Below are positions 42,449-51,022 of a DNA stretch of 53,357 nucleotides, piece after piece (position 1 is the stretch's first letter; each line of letters begins with the position of its first letter). Below the pieces are notes generated by a model. That model had not been told where the DNA came from, did not search any database, and saw nothing but the letters and a program-made list of their open reading frames with translations. The stretch covers positions 1-53,357 of the IMG/VR virus record IMGVR_UViG_3300028025_005064; one strand, 5' to 3'. The position numbers and the translations under genes were made by a program. This stretch comes from a virus.

Positions 42449-42712
42449 TTAGCCAAAAGCCATTACAGCTAATGTTACATTCGCTGTTACTACTTCAATT
42501 GTCGTATAGTCGCCATCTATTTTTACATAACCACCACCACTGTTGATTGCCGGAGCAAGAATAGTTAATGGTCCTCCGTTTAATTTTACAATTGCATTTG
42601 TAGTTGCATGTGTATTAAGAATTCGGATAGAATCCGTATGTCTTCCTATACTTACAGCGCCATCAGCGCTGGTTAGTGCTGTATTCGAAAATACTAAAGT
42701 ACCCTCACTCAT
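42449..42712 (-). CDS. Small structural beta protein between portal and protease
   Basis: An 87-aa Ala/Thr/Ile-rich beta protein. ATG at 42712 is taken because AAGGAG lies nine bases upstream; the further upstream TTG at 42727 lies in the portal frame. It overlaps the portal end by eight bases. The segment TDSIRILNTHATTNAIVKLNGG resembles small capsid-decoration or spike-type proteins, but no family is recognised. Position suits a head component. Confidence 0.65.
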   Translation of the reverse strand: MSEGTLVFSNTALTSADGAVSIGRHTDSIRILNTHATTNAIVKLNGGPLTILAPAINSGGGYVKIDGDYTTIEVVTANVTLAVMAFG

Positions 42713-44339
42713 TTGTTTCTCCTTCAAATACCTTAACGGTATCTATATTGTCGCCAGAGTCTTGACTCTGACCTCTTTCTTTTTGATCTCCACTGCCTTG
42801 AACACCCGTTGGTGTTGAGCCAGCATCTGATCTAGACTTTGGTGGAATTGATGAAGCATTATTAGAATTGCCAACTGGCGCTCCTGCTCCTTCTTTTTTA
42901 ACTTTTGTAGGAAAAGGAAGGACTTCATCGCCATCTTTACGTTCTGGCAATCCAACCTTGGTTCTAACTTCATTTGGAGAAATAACTTCAGTTCTAAGAT
43001 ATCTATCGTAGATTCTTGACTCCATATCTTCATCCATAAGATCAATCTTGTTAAGTTTAAATTGCAGAAGGTCTGTAAACTCTTTTACTAGGCGATTGAG
43101 TTTCTTTTCAATAACTGCTTGATCTGGTCCAATCACCTGCATCTTGAATGTCTTGTCAGCATCTCTTGATACGGCCAAGTTTGCGTTATCGTAAACACCG
43201 ACTTTTGGAGCAGGAACTCTGTTCGCTACAAGTATTTCATCACGGTTTGATTTACGATACTTGTCAAAAGAAGAATCCTGAATTCCGGCTTCTAATTTTT
43301 CAAACTTAATATCAGTATCAGAACCGATAGAAGCAGGAAGAGGAATAATCAAAGTACCGTGGTTACGACCTTTAACTTCGTTTCTAAAATAATTAACAAG
43401 TTCTTGCTTTGAGCGCTGACTTATCTTTGCGCCTTTTAGAATGATTGCATAACGGGGAATTGCTTTGTTCTCGAAATAATCAATGTTGTATTCCTTAGCA
43501 AACTTGTCTCCGATTATTGCTGCGGCAGCAGAAACAGCTGCAGGGATTCCGTAATAAGTATTGTTTGGTGAATACATTTTGAAATGAATAATCTCATTGG
43601 GGCTTGGGTCCATGTTAATTGGGTCTTCCATCCCCAAGTCTTGAAAGTTTCTAAAGAATACAGCTTGAATCTTATTACTTCTAGAAATCTGTACAAAACC
43701 ATCTCTTTTTCTACGAACTCTTACCATTGTTCCAGGGATATGACCGATATACCCAATCTTCCCAGAATTATTGCGACCAATTTCTAGATAACCGTTCCCA
43801 ATTGTAAGAACATCTTGCCAAACACGAACCATTGTCTCAATCAAAGTCTCTTCAATATTAAGATCCTCAAAAGCGTCATCAAGTTCTTCTTTGAGATCTT
43901 GCATCTGTCTTCTCATTCTCTCAAGTTTTACTTTGTCATCTTGAACTCTTTCAATCTTCCTTTTAGCCTTCAAAGTTTCTTGGAATTCATAACCTAGACC
44001 AACGGTATTCATTACACGGGCATTAATAGCCGCATAATGAATAGAACTTTGATCATAAAGATGTGCAAGATTATCTAAATCATAAGGAGGATTGATAATG
44101 TCCCATAGTGAATATCCGTTAACAACAAGAGGATCAATATATTTACTTGCTGTACCGTCTTCGCCTTCATACTTCTTTTGAAGTCTTTGCGCTTTCCTCT
44201 TCATTCTTGGAGAAAGTGAAGACATTTTAACTGATAAGAATGGATCTGTTACTTTCTTTTCTGCATCAAAAGCGCTGTACGAGATATCGTCAAACTCTAC
44301 TTCAACTTGTTCATCTTGAACGACTTCCATTTTTTGCAT
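42705..44339 (-). CDS. Portal protein
   Basis: A 544-aa portal of the HK97/PBSX-type. Landmarks: DQSSIHYAAINARVMNTVGLG near 95-115, a helical stem LQDLKEELDDAFEDLNIEETL, GNGYLEIGRNNSGKIGY, HFKMYSPNNTYYGIPAAVSAA and DEILVANRVPAPKVGVYD. The C-terminal crown helices end in a Ser/Pro/Gly-rich tail (about 480-530). It overlaps the small upstream gene by one base (TAATG) and begins the head gene run. The large terminase that would usually precede it is not in this window. Confidence 0.92.
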   Translation of the reverse strand: MQKMEVVQDEQVEVEFDDISYSAFDAEKKVTDPFLSVKMSSLSPRMKRKAQRLQKKYEGEDGTASKYIDPLVVNGYSLWDIINPPYDLDNLAHLYDQSSIHYAAINARVMNTVGLGYEFQETLKAKRKIERVQDDKVKLERMRRQMQDLKEELDDAFEDLNIEETLIETMVRVWQDVLTIGNGYLEIGRNNSGKIGYIGHIPGTMVRVRRKRDGFVQISRSNKIQAVFFRNFQDLGMEDPINMDPSPNEIIHFKMYSPNNTYYGIPAAVSAAAAIIGDKFAKEYNIDYFENKAIPRYAIILKGAKISQRSKQELVNYFRNEVKGRNHGTLIIPLPASIGSDTDIKFEKLEAGIQDSSFDKYRKSNRDEILVANRVPAPKVGVYDNANLAVSRDADKTFKMQVIGPDQAVIEKKLNRLVKEFTDLLQFKLNKIDLMDEDMESRIYDRYLRTEVISPNEVRTKVGLPERKDGDEVLPFPTKVKKEGAGAPVGNSNNASSIPPKSRSDAGSTPTGVQGSGDQKERGQSQDSGDNIDTVKVFEGETNE

Positions 44340-44677
44340 TAAATTGACCTCTGATGAGCGAAATATGCATCATACATATCTTCGTATGGGTCTGCAATTA
44401 AACCATTGGAAAGTCTTTCAGCTTGATCATCTCTTTCTGAAGAAGAAATTTTCCTTGCTCCAGCAATCCATCGGATAGTTCCTTCGTTAGTTCCAGTCCA
44501 ATATTTGGCAGCCTGTGAAACACTTTTTTCAACCTTTGGATCATTCATTAGCCCTTCTGCGGAAAGAACTCCATCACCATCAGACAAAGGAAGACCGTCT
44601 GGAAGAATCCAAATACAAACACCATAGGCTCTTTCAGGAACCCAGATTTTCTTATTTTTAATAATGTCAGAACTCAT
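44339..44677 (-). CDS. Hypothetical protein before portal gene
   Basis: A 112-aa acidic protein: WVPERAYGVCIWILPDGLPLSDGDGVLSAEG near the N-terminus, then KSVSQAAKYWTGTNEG and an acidic C-terminus. I recall similar proteins just before portal genes of actinobacteriophages, annotated hypothetical, but no fold is named. Ends with a one-base overlap with the portal. It may serve in packaging or portal assembly. Confidence 0.7.
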   Translation of the reverse strand: MSSDIIKNKKIWVPERAYGVCIWILPDGLPLSDGDGVLSAEGLMNDPKVEKSVSQAAKYWTGTNEGTIRWIAGARKISSSERDDQAERLSNGLIADPYEDMYDAYFAHQRSI

Positions 44678-44739
44678 ATAGTTACAATTCTACATCACTT
44701 TCTTTAAATTATCTACACACTAGCGACAGTTTTATGTGA

Positions 44740-46812
44740 TTAATGAACAATGTTGTCTTTAATAAGTTTGATTTCGCAACTATCTGTTGTGCAATAGCTT
44801 TCTCCAACTGCGTCAGCAGCCATTCCTGCATATACACCTTCAAAGTCAATCGGGAATAATTTCATCTCACCATCGTTGATATATTCATCTTCAGTAATTT
44901 GAGTGTAGGGCATTTGTGGATAAGTAAAGTTTCCAGAAGGTAGGAATGAAACAGTCTTTAATTGACCATCATACATATGAAGAACTGTCCCAACATGCTT
45001 TTGCTCAGTTTCCGAATCAAAAGATATTGTTACAGAAACAGAATTATCTGACCAATATCTCTGAGCAACAGAGGCAATCGCCATCTTTTCAAAGATAGTT
45101 ACATCACGCTCTGCTCTTTCAGCATCAGATTTAATTGGGAAAAATACAACAGATGTTGTATCTGGAGATTCAGATGCAGGCTCAACACGATAATTAGCCA
45201 TTTTAAAAAGAGGGAGCATTGGATCATCATTACTAAACCGAATAGCTCTAAGGAAATATTTTCCTCCTGGTGTCCAATGAACCCCTGGGGATTCTCCGGC
45301 AAGGATTGAAACTGTCCCCGATGGTTTAACAGTTGTCATCTTGATTGATTCACGAATACCAAACCATTCAGAATAAATATTGTCATATCTTTTAACTGTT
45401 TCATAACCATTGTCCATCCACTCACGAAGAACTGGAATCCCGTTAATATCAGCAAAATTAGCAATACCAGACATTGATGCACCAATACGGCGATTTCTCT
45501 GCATGATTGCATTTGTCTTTTCCCAATGGGTTGGAAGAAGAGTTACAGTCTTCGCATAGAGATATGCAAATTTCAAAGTACGCTTATAGTCTTCAAGTGA
45601 CTCATGACGATTTAAATAAGTCTCAACAAGCGTACAGCACTCATAGGACTCAAGTGACTGCTCTGCACAAGGGTTGTATCCAGCAACACGCCAGTCTTTA
45701 TTATTTGGCGGATCAATTAGTCGGCCATACTTACGAGACATATCCATCCAAATAACCCCAGGTTCTCCATTTAGAGCAATACCATCAACAATATTTGAGA
45801 TATCAGCACCAACAGATGTCTCAATAGAGTTATTACTCATCCAACCCCAGCCAGGGTTTTCAGAATCATAAGAATTTCTTTCAGGAAATTTTTCAGCGTT
45901 TTTAAGATTTAAAAATTCTTCCGTATTGCGACCAATAAAAAGTTCTGCTGAACGGCGAACATTCCCTGAGACAACACAGACCCCGATAAGATTTCCAATA
46001 TCAGCAATATCAACGGCGCTAATTTTTTGACCAGCACGACCATCAAACATCTTTTTAATAGCTTTGTGCAGTTTAATTAATGGCTCCGGCCCAGAAGCAG
46101 TTCCACCAAATGTCGCAATCGGAGAACCATACGGTCTAATTAAAGAATAATCAAATTCAATTGTATTCTGTTCTGGCTTAAGATAAGAATTAATCAAATC
46201 CCCAGTAGCTCTTGCCCAACTTTCACGATCATCAGCAATGACATCAGTAGTTACTGTTGTTTTAGGCTGATAGATTATAAAATCTTTATCTGAACCCTTG
46301 TCGTCAAATCCAACACCAATTCCAAGCATTGAGGCTTCCATTAAGAAAGAGAACGGCTCTGCCGGATTGTCTTTACTCATTTCAGATGTAGAAACAAATG
46401 CACAGTTCTGCAGAGCAGCGGAATTCTTGTGAACATTTACAAGAGGAGTTCCCATAATCCAAAGTCCACGCCCCGGCGGTGTCCACTTAAGGTTAAATAA
46501 ACGATCAAATGCTTCTTTTGCACTTGCTTGGGCTTTTACCCCATTCCAAGGAAGACGATTTTTTTTGCAATGGTCTTTCTGAAGTGAATACATACCATTG
46601 ATGACACGCTCACATACATCTGCCCATGTTTCTTTTGTTCCATCGGTTTTCTTACGAGAGTAAGTACGAAGAAAAGTAATTTCTCCAACCGAGTTGCCAG
46701 CAGCATCTCGATAACCAAATGGTGGTTTTTGACTTCTATAAGAGGAAATAAAATCCTCGCTAAGTCTGAAAGAAAAGAAAGATGTATCTTCTTTTGGTGT
46801 GTTTAAAATCAT
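44740..46812 (-). CDS. nrdJ: Class II (B12-dependent) ribonucleotide reductase
   Basis: Makes deoxynucleoside triphosphates from NTPs with adenosylcobalamin, so it works with or without oxygen. 690 aa, near the length of the monomeric Lactobacillus leichmannii enzyme. Landmarks: NCAFVST with C137 (redox pair), NPCAEQ with C382 as the thiyl radical site, C393 eleven residues after it, matching the C408/C419 spacing. The end has C-x4-C (CTTDSC), the swinging-arm pair. PSGTVSILAGESPGVHW matches the phosphate loop. It precedes the portal block. Phage class II reductases are common in marine phages. Confidence 0.93.
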   Translation of the reverse strand: MILNTPKEDTSFFSFRLSEDFISSYRSQKPPFGYRDAAGNSVGEITFLRTYSRKKTDGTKETWADVCERVINGMYSLQKDHCKKNRLPWNGVKAQASAKEAFDRLFNLKWTPPGRGLWIMGTPLVNVHKNSAALQNCAFVSTSEMSKDNPAEPFSFLMEASMLGIGVGFDDKGSDKDFIIYQPKTTVTTDVIADDRESWARATGDLINSYLKPEQNTIEFDYSLIRPYGSPIATFGGTASGPEPLIKLHKAIKKMFDGRAGQKISAVDIADIGNLIGVCVVSGNVRRSAELFIGRNTEEFLNLKNAEKFPERNSYDSENPGWGWMSNNSIETSVGADISNIVDGIALNGEPGVIWMDMSRKYGRLIDPPNNKDWRVAGYNPCAEQSLESYECCTLVETYLNRHESLEDYKRTLKFAYLYAKTVTLLPTHWEKTNAIMQRNRRIGASMSGIANFADINGIPVLREWMDNGYETVKRYDNIYSEWFGIRESIKMTTVKPSGTVSILAGESPGVHWTPGGKYFLRAIRFSNDDPMLPLFKMANYRVEPASESPDTTSVVFFPIKSDAERAERDVTIFEKMAIASVAQRYWSDNSVSVTISFDSETEQKHVGTVLHMYDGQLKTVSFLPSGNFTYPQMPYTQITEDEYINDGEMKLFPIDFEGVYAGMAADAVGESYCTTDSCEIKLIKDNIVH

Positions 46813-46882
46813 TGTAACTCCTAAATATGCGTATATCTATGCTATCAAAGACAGGACATCACTGAACTAATTAATACTAAGG

Positions 46883-47896
46883 TCAGTTAAATGTTTTTTT
46901 GTAATCTTCGTAACGAAGGAGTATCTTATCAGCGACTGCACCCCAAGACCACTCTGAATGAATAGTTCTTGCGGATTTTAATGCAAAGTCGGCAATCTCT
47001 TGATATTCATTAACAACATTTTTCATAGCATTAAGAAGTTCATCAAAATTAGGGGAAGCCCAATATCCGGTGTCATCATTATAAACATGATCATGCCAAT
47101 CAGCTTTGATCATTGTTGCAGAAATTGGGATTCCCAATTGTGCATAATCTGTACATCCAGTTGCATTTGTAATGATTGTAGGTAAACCTGTAGCCATTGC
47201 CTCTAGTGGAATTAGACCAAAACCTTCACCACTTGTTGGATAAACCATACAATGGCATTTGTGATATAAACGAATTAAGTCATGTATTTCAAAAACAGCT
47301 GGTATGCCAATAATCTGAGGATGATTAACTGCAGGAACTAAACTTCCATTAATGTAAACTTCTGCATGGCAATAGTTATTGTATTTAAGAATTAACTGAT
47401 AATCTAAATCATCTTCATATAATTCTAGAAAAGCATCAACAACAAGCTGTGCATTTTTTCTCTTAGAGTCTCCACCAACATGTAGGAAATTAAACTTTCC
47501 AGTCAATTCTCTTTCAAAGATTTCCCAATCTGGAGAAACACCATGGGGGATTACATGAATATTTGTATGCACATTATTCTGAATATATACATCCTTAACA
47601 AAGTTTGATGTTGTCCAGATTTCATCACATTGACTCATGTTATATAACCAAGATTTAGGAACTTTTGTAGATTCCCAAGGAGTATAGCCAATAGTGTATT
47701 TATTTTTTAATTGATAATAATGAGGATTACAGAAATTTATATGATAATCAAGCTCTTCTCTGTTATAAAAAACAGCAGTTTGTTTTTCTTGCAAAGCTTT
47801 AATTGTATTTATCCCAGCGTTGTAGTAGCCTTGGCTATACCAAAGCTCACCTGATTCATCTAGATTATTGAGGCTGAACCAGCTTATTTTATTCAT
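46883..47896 (-). CDS. GT4-type glycosyltransferase
   Basis: A 337-aa GT-B enzyme. The retaining EX7E motif appears as SEGFGLIPLEAMATG near residues 226-240; the upstream HVGGDSKRKNAQLVVDAF loop binds the donor. NIHVIPHGVSPDWE starts the C-terminal Rossmann domain. It could glycosylate phage DNA, a virion protein, or a host surface. No DNA-hypermodification genes are adjacent apart from the DUF1599-type protein in the other operon. A virion target is also plausible, given the fibre-rich genome. Confidence 0.88.
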   Translation of the reverse strand: MNKISWFSLNNLDESGELWYSQGYYNAGINTIKALQEKQTAVFYNREELDYHINFCNPHYYQLKNKYTIGYTPWESTKVPKSWLYNMSQCDEIWTTSNFVKDVYIQNNVHTNIHVIPHGVSPDWEIFERELTGKFNFLHVGGDSKRKNAQLVVDAFLELYEDDLDYQLILKYNNYCHAEVYINGSLVPAVNHPQIIGIPAVFEIHDLIRLYHKCHCMVYPTSGEGFGLIPLEAMATGLPTIITNATGCTDYAQLGIPISATMIKADWHDHVYNDDTGYWASPNFDELLNAMKNVVNEYQEIADFALKSARTIHSEWSWGAVADKILLRYEDYKKTFN

Positions 47897-47902
47897 TAGT
47901 CC

Positions 47903-48139
47903 TTAGAAATTTTGATCATTAACATTAGTGTCTAAACACTTTACACCTTTTGCCATCAAAGCGAGGGCTGTTTCTTCAGAAATTTCACAAGTTATTGGGC
48001 GATCGCTAAACATGCATCTCGTAGCTCCCAAATAAAAGTCATCAAAATGGAAAATTGTTATATGCTCAGGGTCAACAATAATAGCAGGGCCATAGTCGTC
48101 AGACTCAACAACCGCAATTATTTCCATACTATCAATCAT
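47903..48139 (-). CDS. Small acidic hypothetical protein, first leftward gene
   Basis: A 78-aa acidic protein starting MIDSMEIIAVVESDDYGPAI, with AGGAG directly before the ATG at 48139. Its beta-strand-rich core (IVDPEHITIFHFDDFYLG) is followed by an acidic helix. It is the first gene of the leftward operon next to the repeat-containing divergent region. No family recognised; it may be a small regulatory or structural protein. Confidence 0.7.
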   Translation of the reverse strand: MIDSMEIIAVVESDDYGPAIIVDPEHITIFHFDDFYLGATRCMFSDRPITCEISEETALALMAKGVKCLDTNVNDQNF

Positions 48140-48151
48140 ATCACTCCTAGT

Positions 48152-48178
48152 AATCTAAGCAATCTAAGTAATCTATAT
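48152..48178. repeat. 9-bp tandem array A (three units)
   Basis: Units aatctaagc, aatctaagt, aatctatat in direct succession. The third is degenerate. Located 13 bases upstream of the first leftward start, so it lies close to that gene's ribosome site or promoter. Confidence 0.85.
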
Positions 48179-48193
48179 ACTCAATATATATTA

Positions 48194-48229
48194 AGCATAT
48201 ATAGCATACTAAGCATACTAAGCATACTA
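48194..48229. repeat. 9-bp tandem array B (four units) with palindrome
   Basis: Units agcatatat, then agcatacta three times without change, in perfect phase. The last unit leads into CATACTAGTATG, a 12-bp perfect palindrome at 48223-48234. Iteron-like arrangement suggests a binding site for a replication or regulatory protein. Confidence 0.88.
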
Positions 48230-48236
48230 GTATGGG

Positions 48237-48271
48237 GAAGCGCTGTTACGCTTCAGCGTACACTTTTTTTT
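48237..48271 (+). terminator. Hairpin followed by T-run upstream of thyX
   Basis: Stem GAAGCG/CGCTTC around the six-base loop CTGTTA (48237-48254), then nine bases and a run of eight T (48264-48271). The gap between stem and T-run is longer than in a standard terminator, so it may act as a leader attenuator or a transcript barrier between the two operons. Confidence 0.5.
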
Positions 48272-48339
48272 AAGAGAATGTCGGAAGAAAATGCATTTTT
48301 TTCAAAGATTTTTCTTGGAGTCTCTGCTACGCTGTCAAT

Positions 48340-49038
48340 ATGGATTATAAGAATACAGTATTTGATGTTCTAGATCACGGAGAAATTGAACTTCTTGATG
48401 TAATGGGCAATGATTTGTCAGTGGTTAATGCAGCAAAGGTTTCATTCGCTGCGCAAGTAAAAGAGATTGATGAAGCCTCTGTTGGGCTTATCAATTACCT
48501 TATGAAGAATAAGCATGCAACACCTTTTGAGCATGTAATTTTTAAATTTAGAGTTAAAGCCCCAATTTTTGTAACAAGAGAATGGATGAGGCATAGGTGG
48601 TCATCATTCAATGAGATGAGCATGAGATATCATGTTCCACCAGTTATTGATTACTATATTCCAGCATCCAATAATATTCGTAAGCAAGTTGGTAAGCCCG
48701 GAGCCTATTCTTTTGAACAGATTGATGATTTAGAACTTAAATCATTGGTAACTAGGAGAATGCAAGAGGTTATTGGCTATGCAGATCTTGTGTACAGAGA
48801 CTTATTGGATTTAGGAGTAGCAAAAGAAATTGCTAGATGTGTACTTCCTGTTTCTCAATATACAGAGTTTATTTGGACAGTTAATGCTCGAAGTTTGATT
48901 AATTTTATTTCATTGAGGAATGAATCAAATGCTCAATACGAGATTCAAGAGTATGCAACAATCATTGAAGCGTATTTTGCACAAATTATGCCTATAACCC
49001 ATAGTGCCTTTATTGGTGCAGATAGGGTTGCGATTTGA
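48340..49038 (+). CDS. thyX: Flavin-dependent thymidylate synthase
   Basis: Methylates dUMP to dTMP with FAD, NADPH and methylene-tetrahydrofolate. 232 aa. The ThyX signature RHRx7S is at R84-H85-R86 to S94 (RHRWSSFNEMS), followed by MRYH. FKFRVKAPIFVTREW precedes it, and ARCVLPVSQYTEFIW holds the other conserved region. It is the first rightward gene after the divergent region. It pairs functionally with the class II reductase in the other operon. Many actinobacteriophages carry ThyX. Confidence 0.95.
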   Translation: MDYKNTVFDVLDHGEIELLDVMGNDLSVVNAAKVSFAAQVKEIDEASVGLINYLMKNKHATPFEHVIFKFRVKAPIFVTREWMRHRWSSFNEMSMRYHVPPVIDYYIPASNNIRKQVGKPGAYSFEQIDDLELKSLVTRRMQEVIGYADLVYRDLLDLGVAKEIARCVLPVSQYTEFIWTVNARSLINFISLRNESNAQYEIQEYATIIEAYFAQIMPITHSAFIGADRVAI

Positions 49039-49220
49039 TGAAACAGTTATTGTTTTATATTGGATGGACTTTTGTTTCATCATTATTTCTAAAAACTGGT
49101 GTTCAAATTATTCTTGACAAGGATATTGGGTATTCTGGTCCAATATTTGTTAATATATTTTTACAAATGGCTGTTATTTTTCCAATTGCCTCTTCTGTTT
49201 CAAGCCTAAAAAATAGATGA
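49038..49220 (+). CDS. Small membrane protein after thyX
   Basis: A 60-aa protein beginning at the ATG at 49038, overlapping the thyX stop (TGATG). Two hydrophobic helices, about 4-21 (LLFYIGWTFVSSLFL) and 34-53 (IFVNIFLQMAVIFPIASSV), separated by a short charged loop. No family. Coupled to the next gene by an ATGA overlap. Confidence 0.75.
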   Translation: MKQLLFYIGWTFVSSLFLKTGVQIILDKDIGYSGPIFVNIFLQMAVIFPIASSVSSLKNR

Positions 49221-49495
49221 AGATATCTGCATACTCAGACTATGGAGATTTTAATGATATTGAAACCTTGTCTATAACAATTAAAGCAATTCCATTTGAA
49301 GGAGATTTAGTCCCCGCATTTGTTATTACATCACCTGATGATGACTACACAATCACACTTGATGAAGTACACTGTTTAATGGATGGTATAGAAATTGCTC
49401 AAAAAAAGATTGATGGTATCATTAATTTTATATTGCAAACAAAGGTTTTTAACCAAGAGGAGGATGAAGATGTTGATGGGGAGAGTGATTCCTGA
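49217..49495 (+). CDS. Hypothetical acidic protein
   Basis: A 92-aa acidic protein: beta strands in the first half (ISAYSDYGDFNDIETLSITI) then an alpha helix (HCLMDGIEIAQKKIDGIINF) and an acidic tail EEDEDVDGESDS. Start ATG at 49217 overlaps the preceding stop; its end overlaps the next gene by 26 bases. No function recognised; the regular alternation suggests a small alpha/beta fold. Confidence 0.7.
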   Translation: MKISAYSDYGDFNDIETLSITIKAIPFEGDLVPAFVITSPDDDYTITLDEVHCLMDGIEIAQKKIDGIINFILQTKVFNQEEDEDVDGESDS

Positions 49496-49757
49496 TTTTC
49501 CGTACCCAGTTAAGATATGTCCATATTGCAATAAGCAACTAGTAGTGGTGAATGCAATCCACTGGCAGGGAGATCAATATCAGTTTAAAGCTGTCTATTT
49601 AGACCCAAATCCTGTATGCCCGGTTTATGATGAAGAAGCTATGCAGGCTTATGCAAGGATCTATTATTCATCAGAAGATGCTTTTGCTTATTTTAGAGAT
49701 ATCCAAATTCCAGTTCAGAGATGGTCTAGGGATGAACTTTATTCCGTGTATCAATAA
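49470..49757 (+). CDS. Zinc-ribbon-like small protein
   Basis: A 95-aa protein. The ATG at 49470 is preferred because GAGGAGG ends seven bases upstream; in-frame starts further upstream would read through the preceding coding region. A C-x2-C pair (CPYC) near residue 16 and a single Cys near 50 suggest a partial zinc site. Aromatic-rich C-terminus (WSRDELYSVYQ). Its start lies inside the upstream gene, indicating coupling. Confidence 0.65.
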   Translation: MLMGRVIPDFPYPVKICPYCNKQLVVVNAIHWQGDQYQFKAVYLDPNPVCPVYDEEAMQAYARIYYSSEDAFAYFRDIQIPVQRWSRDELYSVYQ

Positions 49758-49781
49758 AAATAATGGTATAATTGGTTTGTT

Positions 49782-50636
49782 ATGACTGTAAAAATCTCAT
49801 CAGAAAATGATTTAGAATCAATTGATGAAGAGATTCTTGAAGAGACTTTAAAATCCCTAAAAGAGTGGTTTAAAGAGAAATGGGTTGATATCTCAAGGCC
49901 AAAAGCCGGTGGTGGTTTTGAACCATGTGGTCGTGAAGACGCAAGTACTGGTAAATATCCAAAGTGTGTCCCAGCCTCAAGAGCAGCAAGAATGACACCA
50001 GAACAGATTGCATCAGCTGTTCGCAGAAAAAGAACAGCCGAGTCAACGCAGACAAGAGATGGCAAGAAGCCAATCAATGTTTCAACAGATAAGGAAAAAA
50101 TTGAAAAAGCAAATGTTCCAACAAATCCTGCTCTATATGCTAGAGTTAAGGCTGAGGCTAAAGCTAAATTTGATGTCTATCCATCTGCTTATGCAAATGC
50201 ATGGCTAGTTCGTGAATATAAAAAAAGAGGAGGAGGTTACAGAGTGACAAAAGAAAATGTTGAAAAGGTTGCTGAAGACCTTTCAGAAGATGAAGCAGCA
50301 CTTGCGGATGCGTTGGTAACAATTGCATCCAACTATGGGAAATTCAATGAAGATGAAACTGGGATTTGGGCTGGCTATGATAGCCCAGAAGAAAATGAAG
50401 TTAAAAGCATTGGAGTTAAGTGCTCAAATTGTGTCCTATATGAAGGCGAGGGTATTTGTAAAATTATTGCCCAAGAAGTGGAAGAAGAAGGAAAATGCAG
50501 ATTTGCTGTAATTCCGGATGGAGTCGTAAAGCCAGAAATGGATGATGAATACGAAGAAGAGGATGATGCAGAAGAAGATTCAGTGTCTAACCTCATCTCT
50601 ATGATTAGAGATTTATTAAATAATAAGGAGAAATAA
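49782..50636 (+). CDS. Protein with conserved phage modules (DUF5872-like) and Cys site
   Basis: A 284-aa protein. Residues about 28-80 hold WFKEKWVDISRPKAGGGFEP, CGR and YPKCVPASRAARMTPEQ, a module I believe is named DUF5872. Residues about 115-150 have NPALYARVKAEAKAKFDVYP then YANAWLVREYKKRGGG, a second module of many phage proteins. Two Cys in SIGVKCSNCVLY and two more further on may bind metal. The C-terminus is acidic. The same class of module partner, DUF6321-like, lies in the prohead protease here. Function unknown; it may be a DNA-associated virion protein. Confidence 0.75.
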   Translation: MTVKISSENDLESIDEEILEETLKSLKEWFKEKWVDISRPKAGGGFEPCGREDASTGKYPKCVPASRAARMTPEQIASAVRRKRTAESTQTRDGKKPINVSTDKEKIEKANVPTNPALYARVKAEAKAKFDVYPSAYANAWLVREYKKRGGGYRVTKENVEKVAEDLSEDEAALADALVTIASNYGKFNEDETGIWAGYDSPEENEVKSIGVKCSNCVLYEGEGICKIIAQEVEEEGKCRFAVIPDGVVKPEMDDEYEEEDDAEEDSVSNLISMIRDLLNNKEK

Positions 50637-50637
50637 T

Positions 50638-51021
50638 ATGAAATATACAAATATGGAAAAAATGATTGAAGATAACACTGCAATGAAGAATTGGCATGAG
50701 AACATGGCAAAAGCTTCGGCAGAGGCAATGCAAGATCATATCAAGGCAGCTGCTTGGCATAACTCGCAGTCGGATCTTCTCAAGGCGATGATGAACGAAG
50801 TTCCTCTTGACCCAGAAAAGAAGGTAACTTCAATTCCAATGGCTGGTTCAGCACCTACCCCGACATCGGGTGCAGGAAAGACTGCTCCAACTAAAGAAGT
50901 TGCCCTTGACCCAGAAAATGTTAAGAAATCAGAGTTGATTGCAGTTCTTAAAGACCACGCAAATCAAATTGGTAATCTTGATGCTGATATTGATGCAATT
51001 GCTAATTTTTTGATGAAGTAA
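50638..51021 (+). CDS. Hypothetical protein with helical ends and Pro/Thr linker
   Basis: A 127-aa protein: N-terminal helix (MKNWHENMAKASAEAMQD), central low-complexity linker (SAPTPTSGAGKTAPTKEV) and C-terminal helix (LIAVLKDHANQIGNLDADID). Two similar PLDPE/ALDPE segments flank the linker. Precedes the 63-aa membrane protein by one base. The layout fits a small assembly or regulatory protein; nothing specific is recognised. Confidence 0.68.
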   Translation: MKYTNMEKMIEDNTAMKNWHENMAKASAEAMQDHIKAAAWHNSQSDLLKAMMNEVPLDPEKKVTSIPMAGSAPTPTSGAGKTAPTKEVALDPENVKKSELIAVLKDHANQIGNLDADIDAIANFLMK

Positions 51022-51022
51022 T

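Larger units (their letters stand above)
48140..48339. promoter_or_regulatory. Divergent intergenic region: repeats and hairpin
   Basis: A 200-bp AT-rich stretch between divergently transcribed genes, the only divergent junction in the window. It must hold promoters for both operons, but no strong -10/-35 pair can be picked out by eye. It contains two 9-bp tandem arrays, a 12-bp palindrome and a hairpin (see separate entries). The 9-bp iteration next to AT-rich DNA is the pattern of replication-origin iterons or regulator operators. Confidence 0.75.

Noticed and set aside
44678-44739. Promoter between the reductase and head genes
   Set aside because: A TAGAAT hexamer is present, but no matching -35 or extended -10; not called.
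48278-48373. 31-aa hydrophobic peptide in front of and overlapping thyX
   Set aside because: Has a membrane-like stretch, but the ribosome site is poor and it overlaps thyX by 34 bases in another frame. Too little evidence to call.
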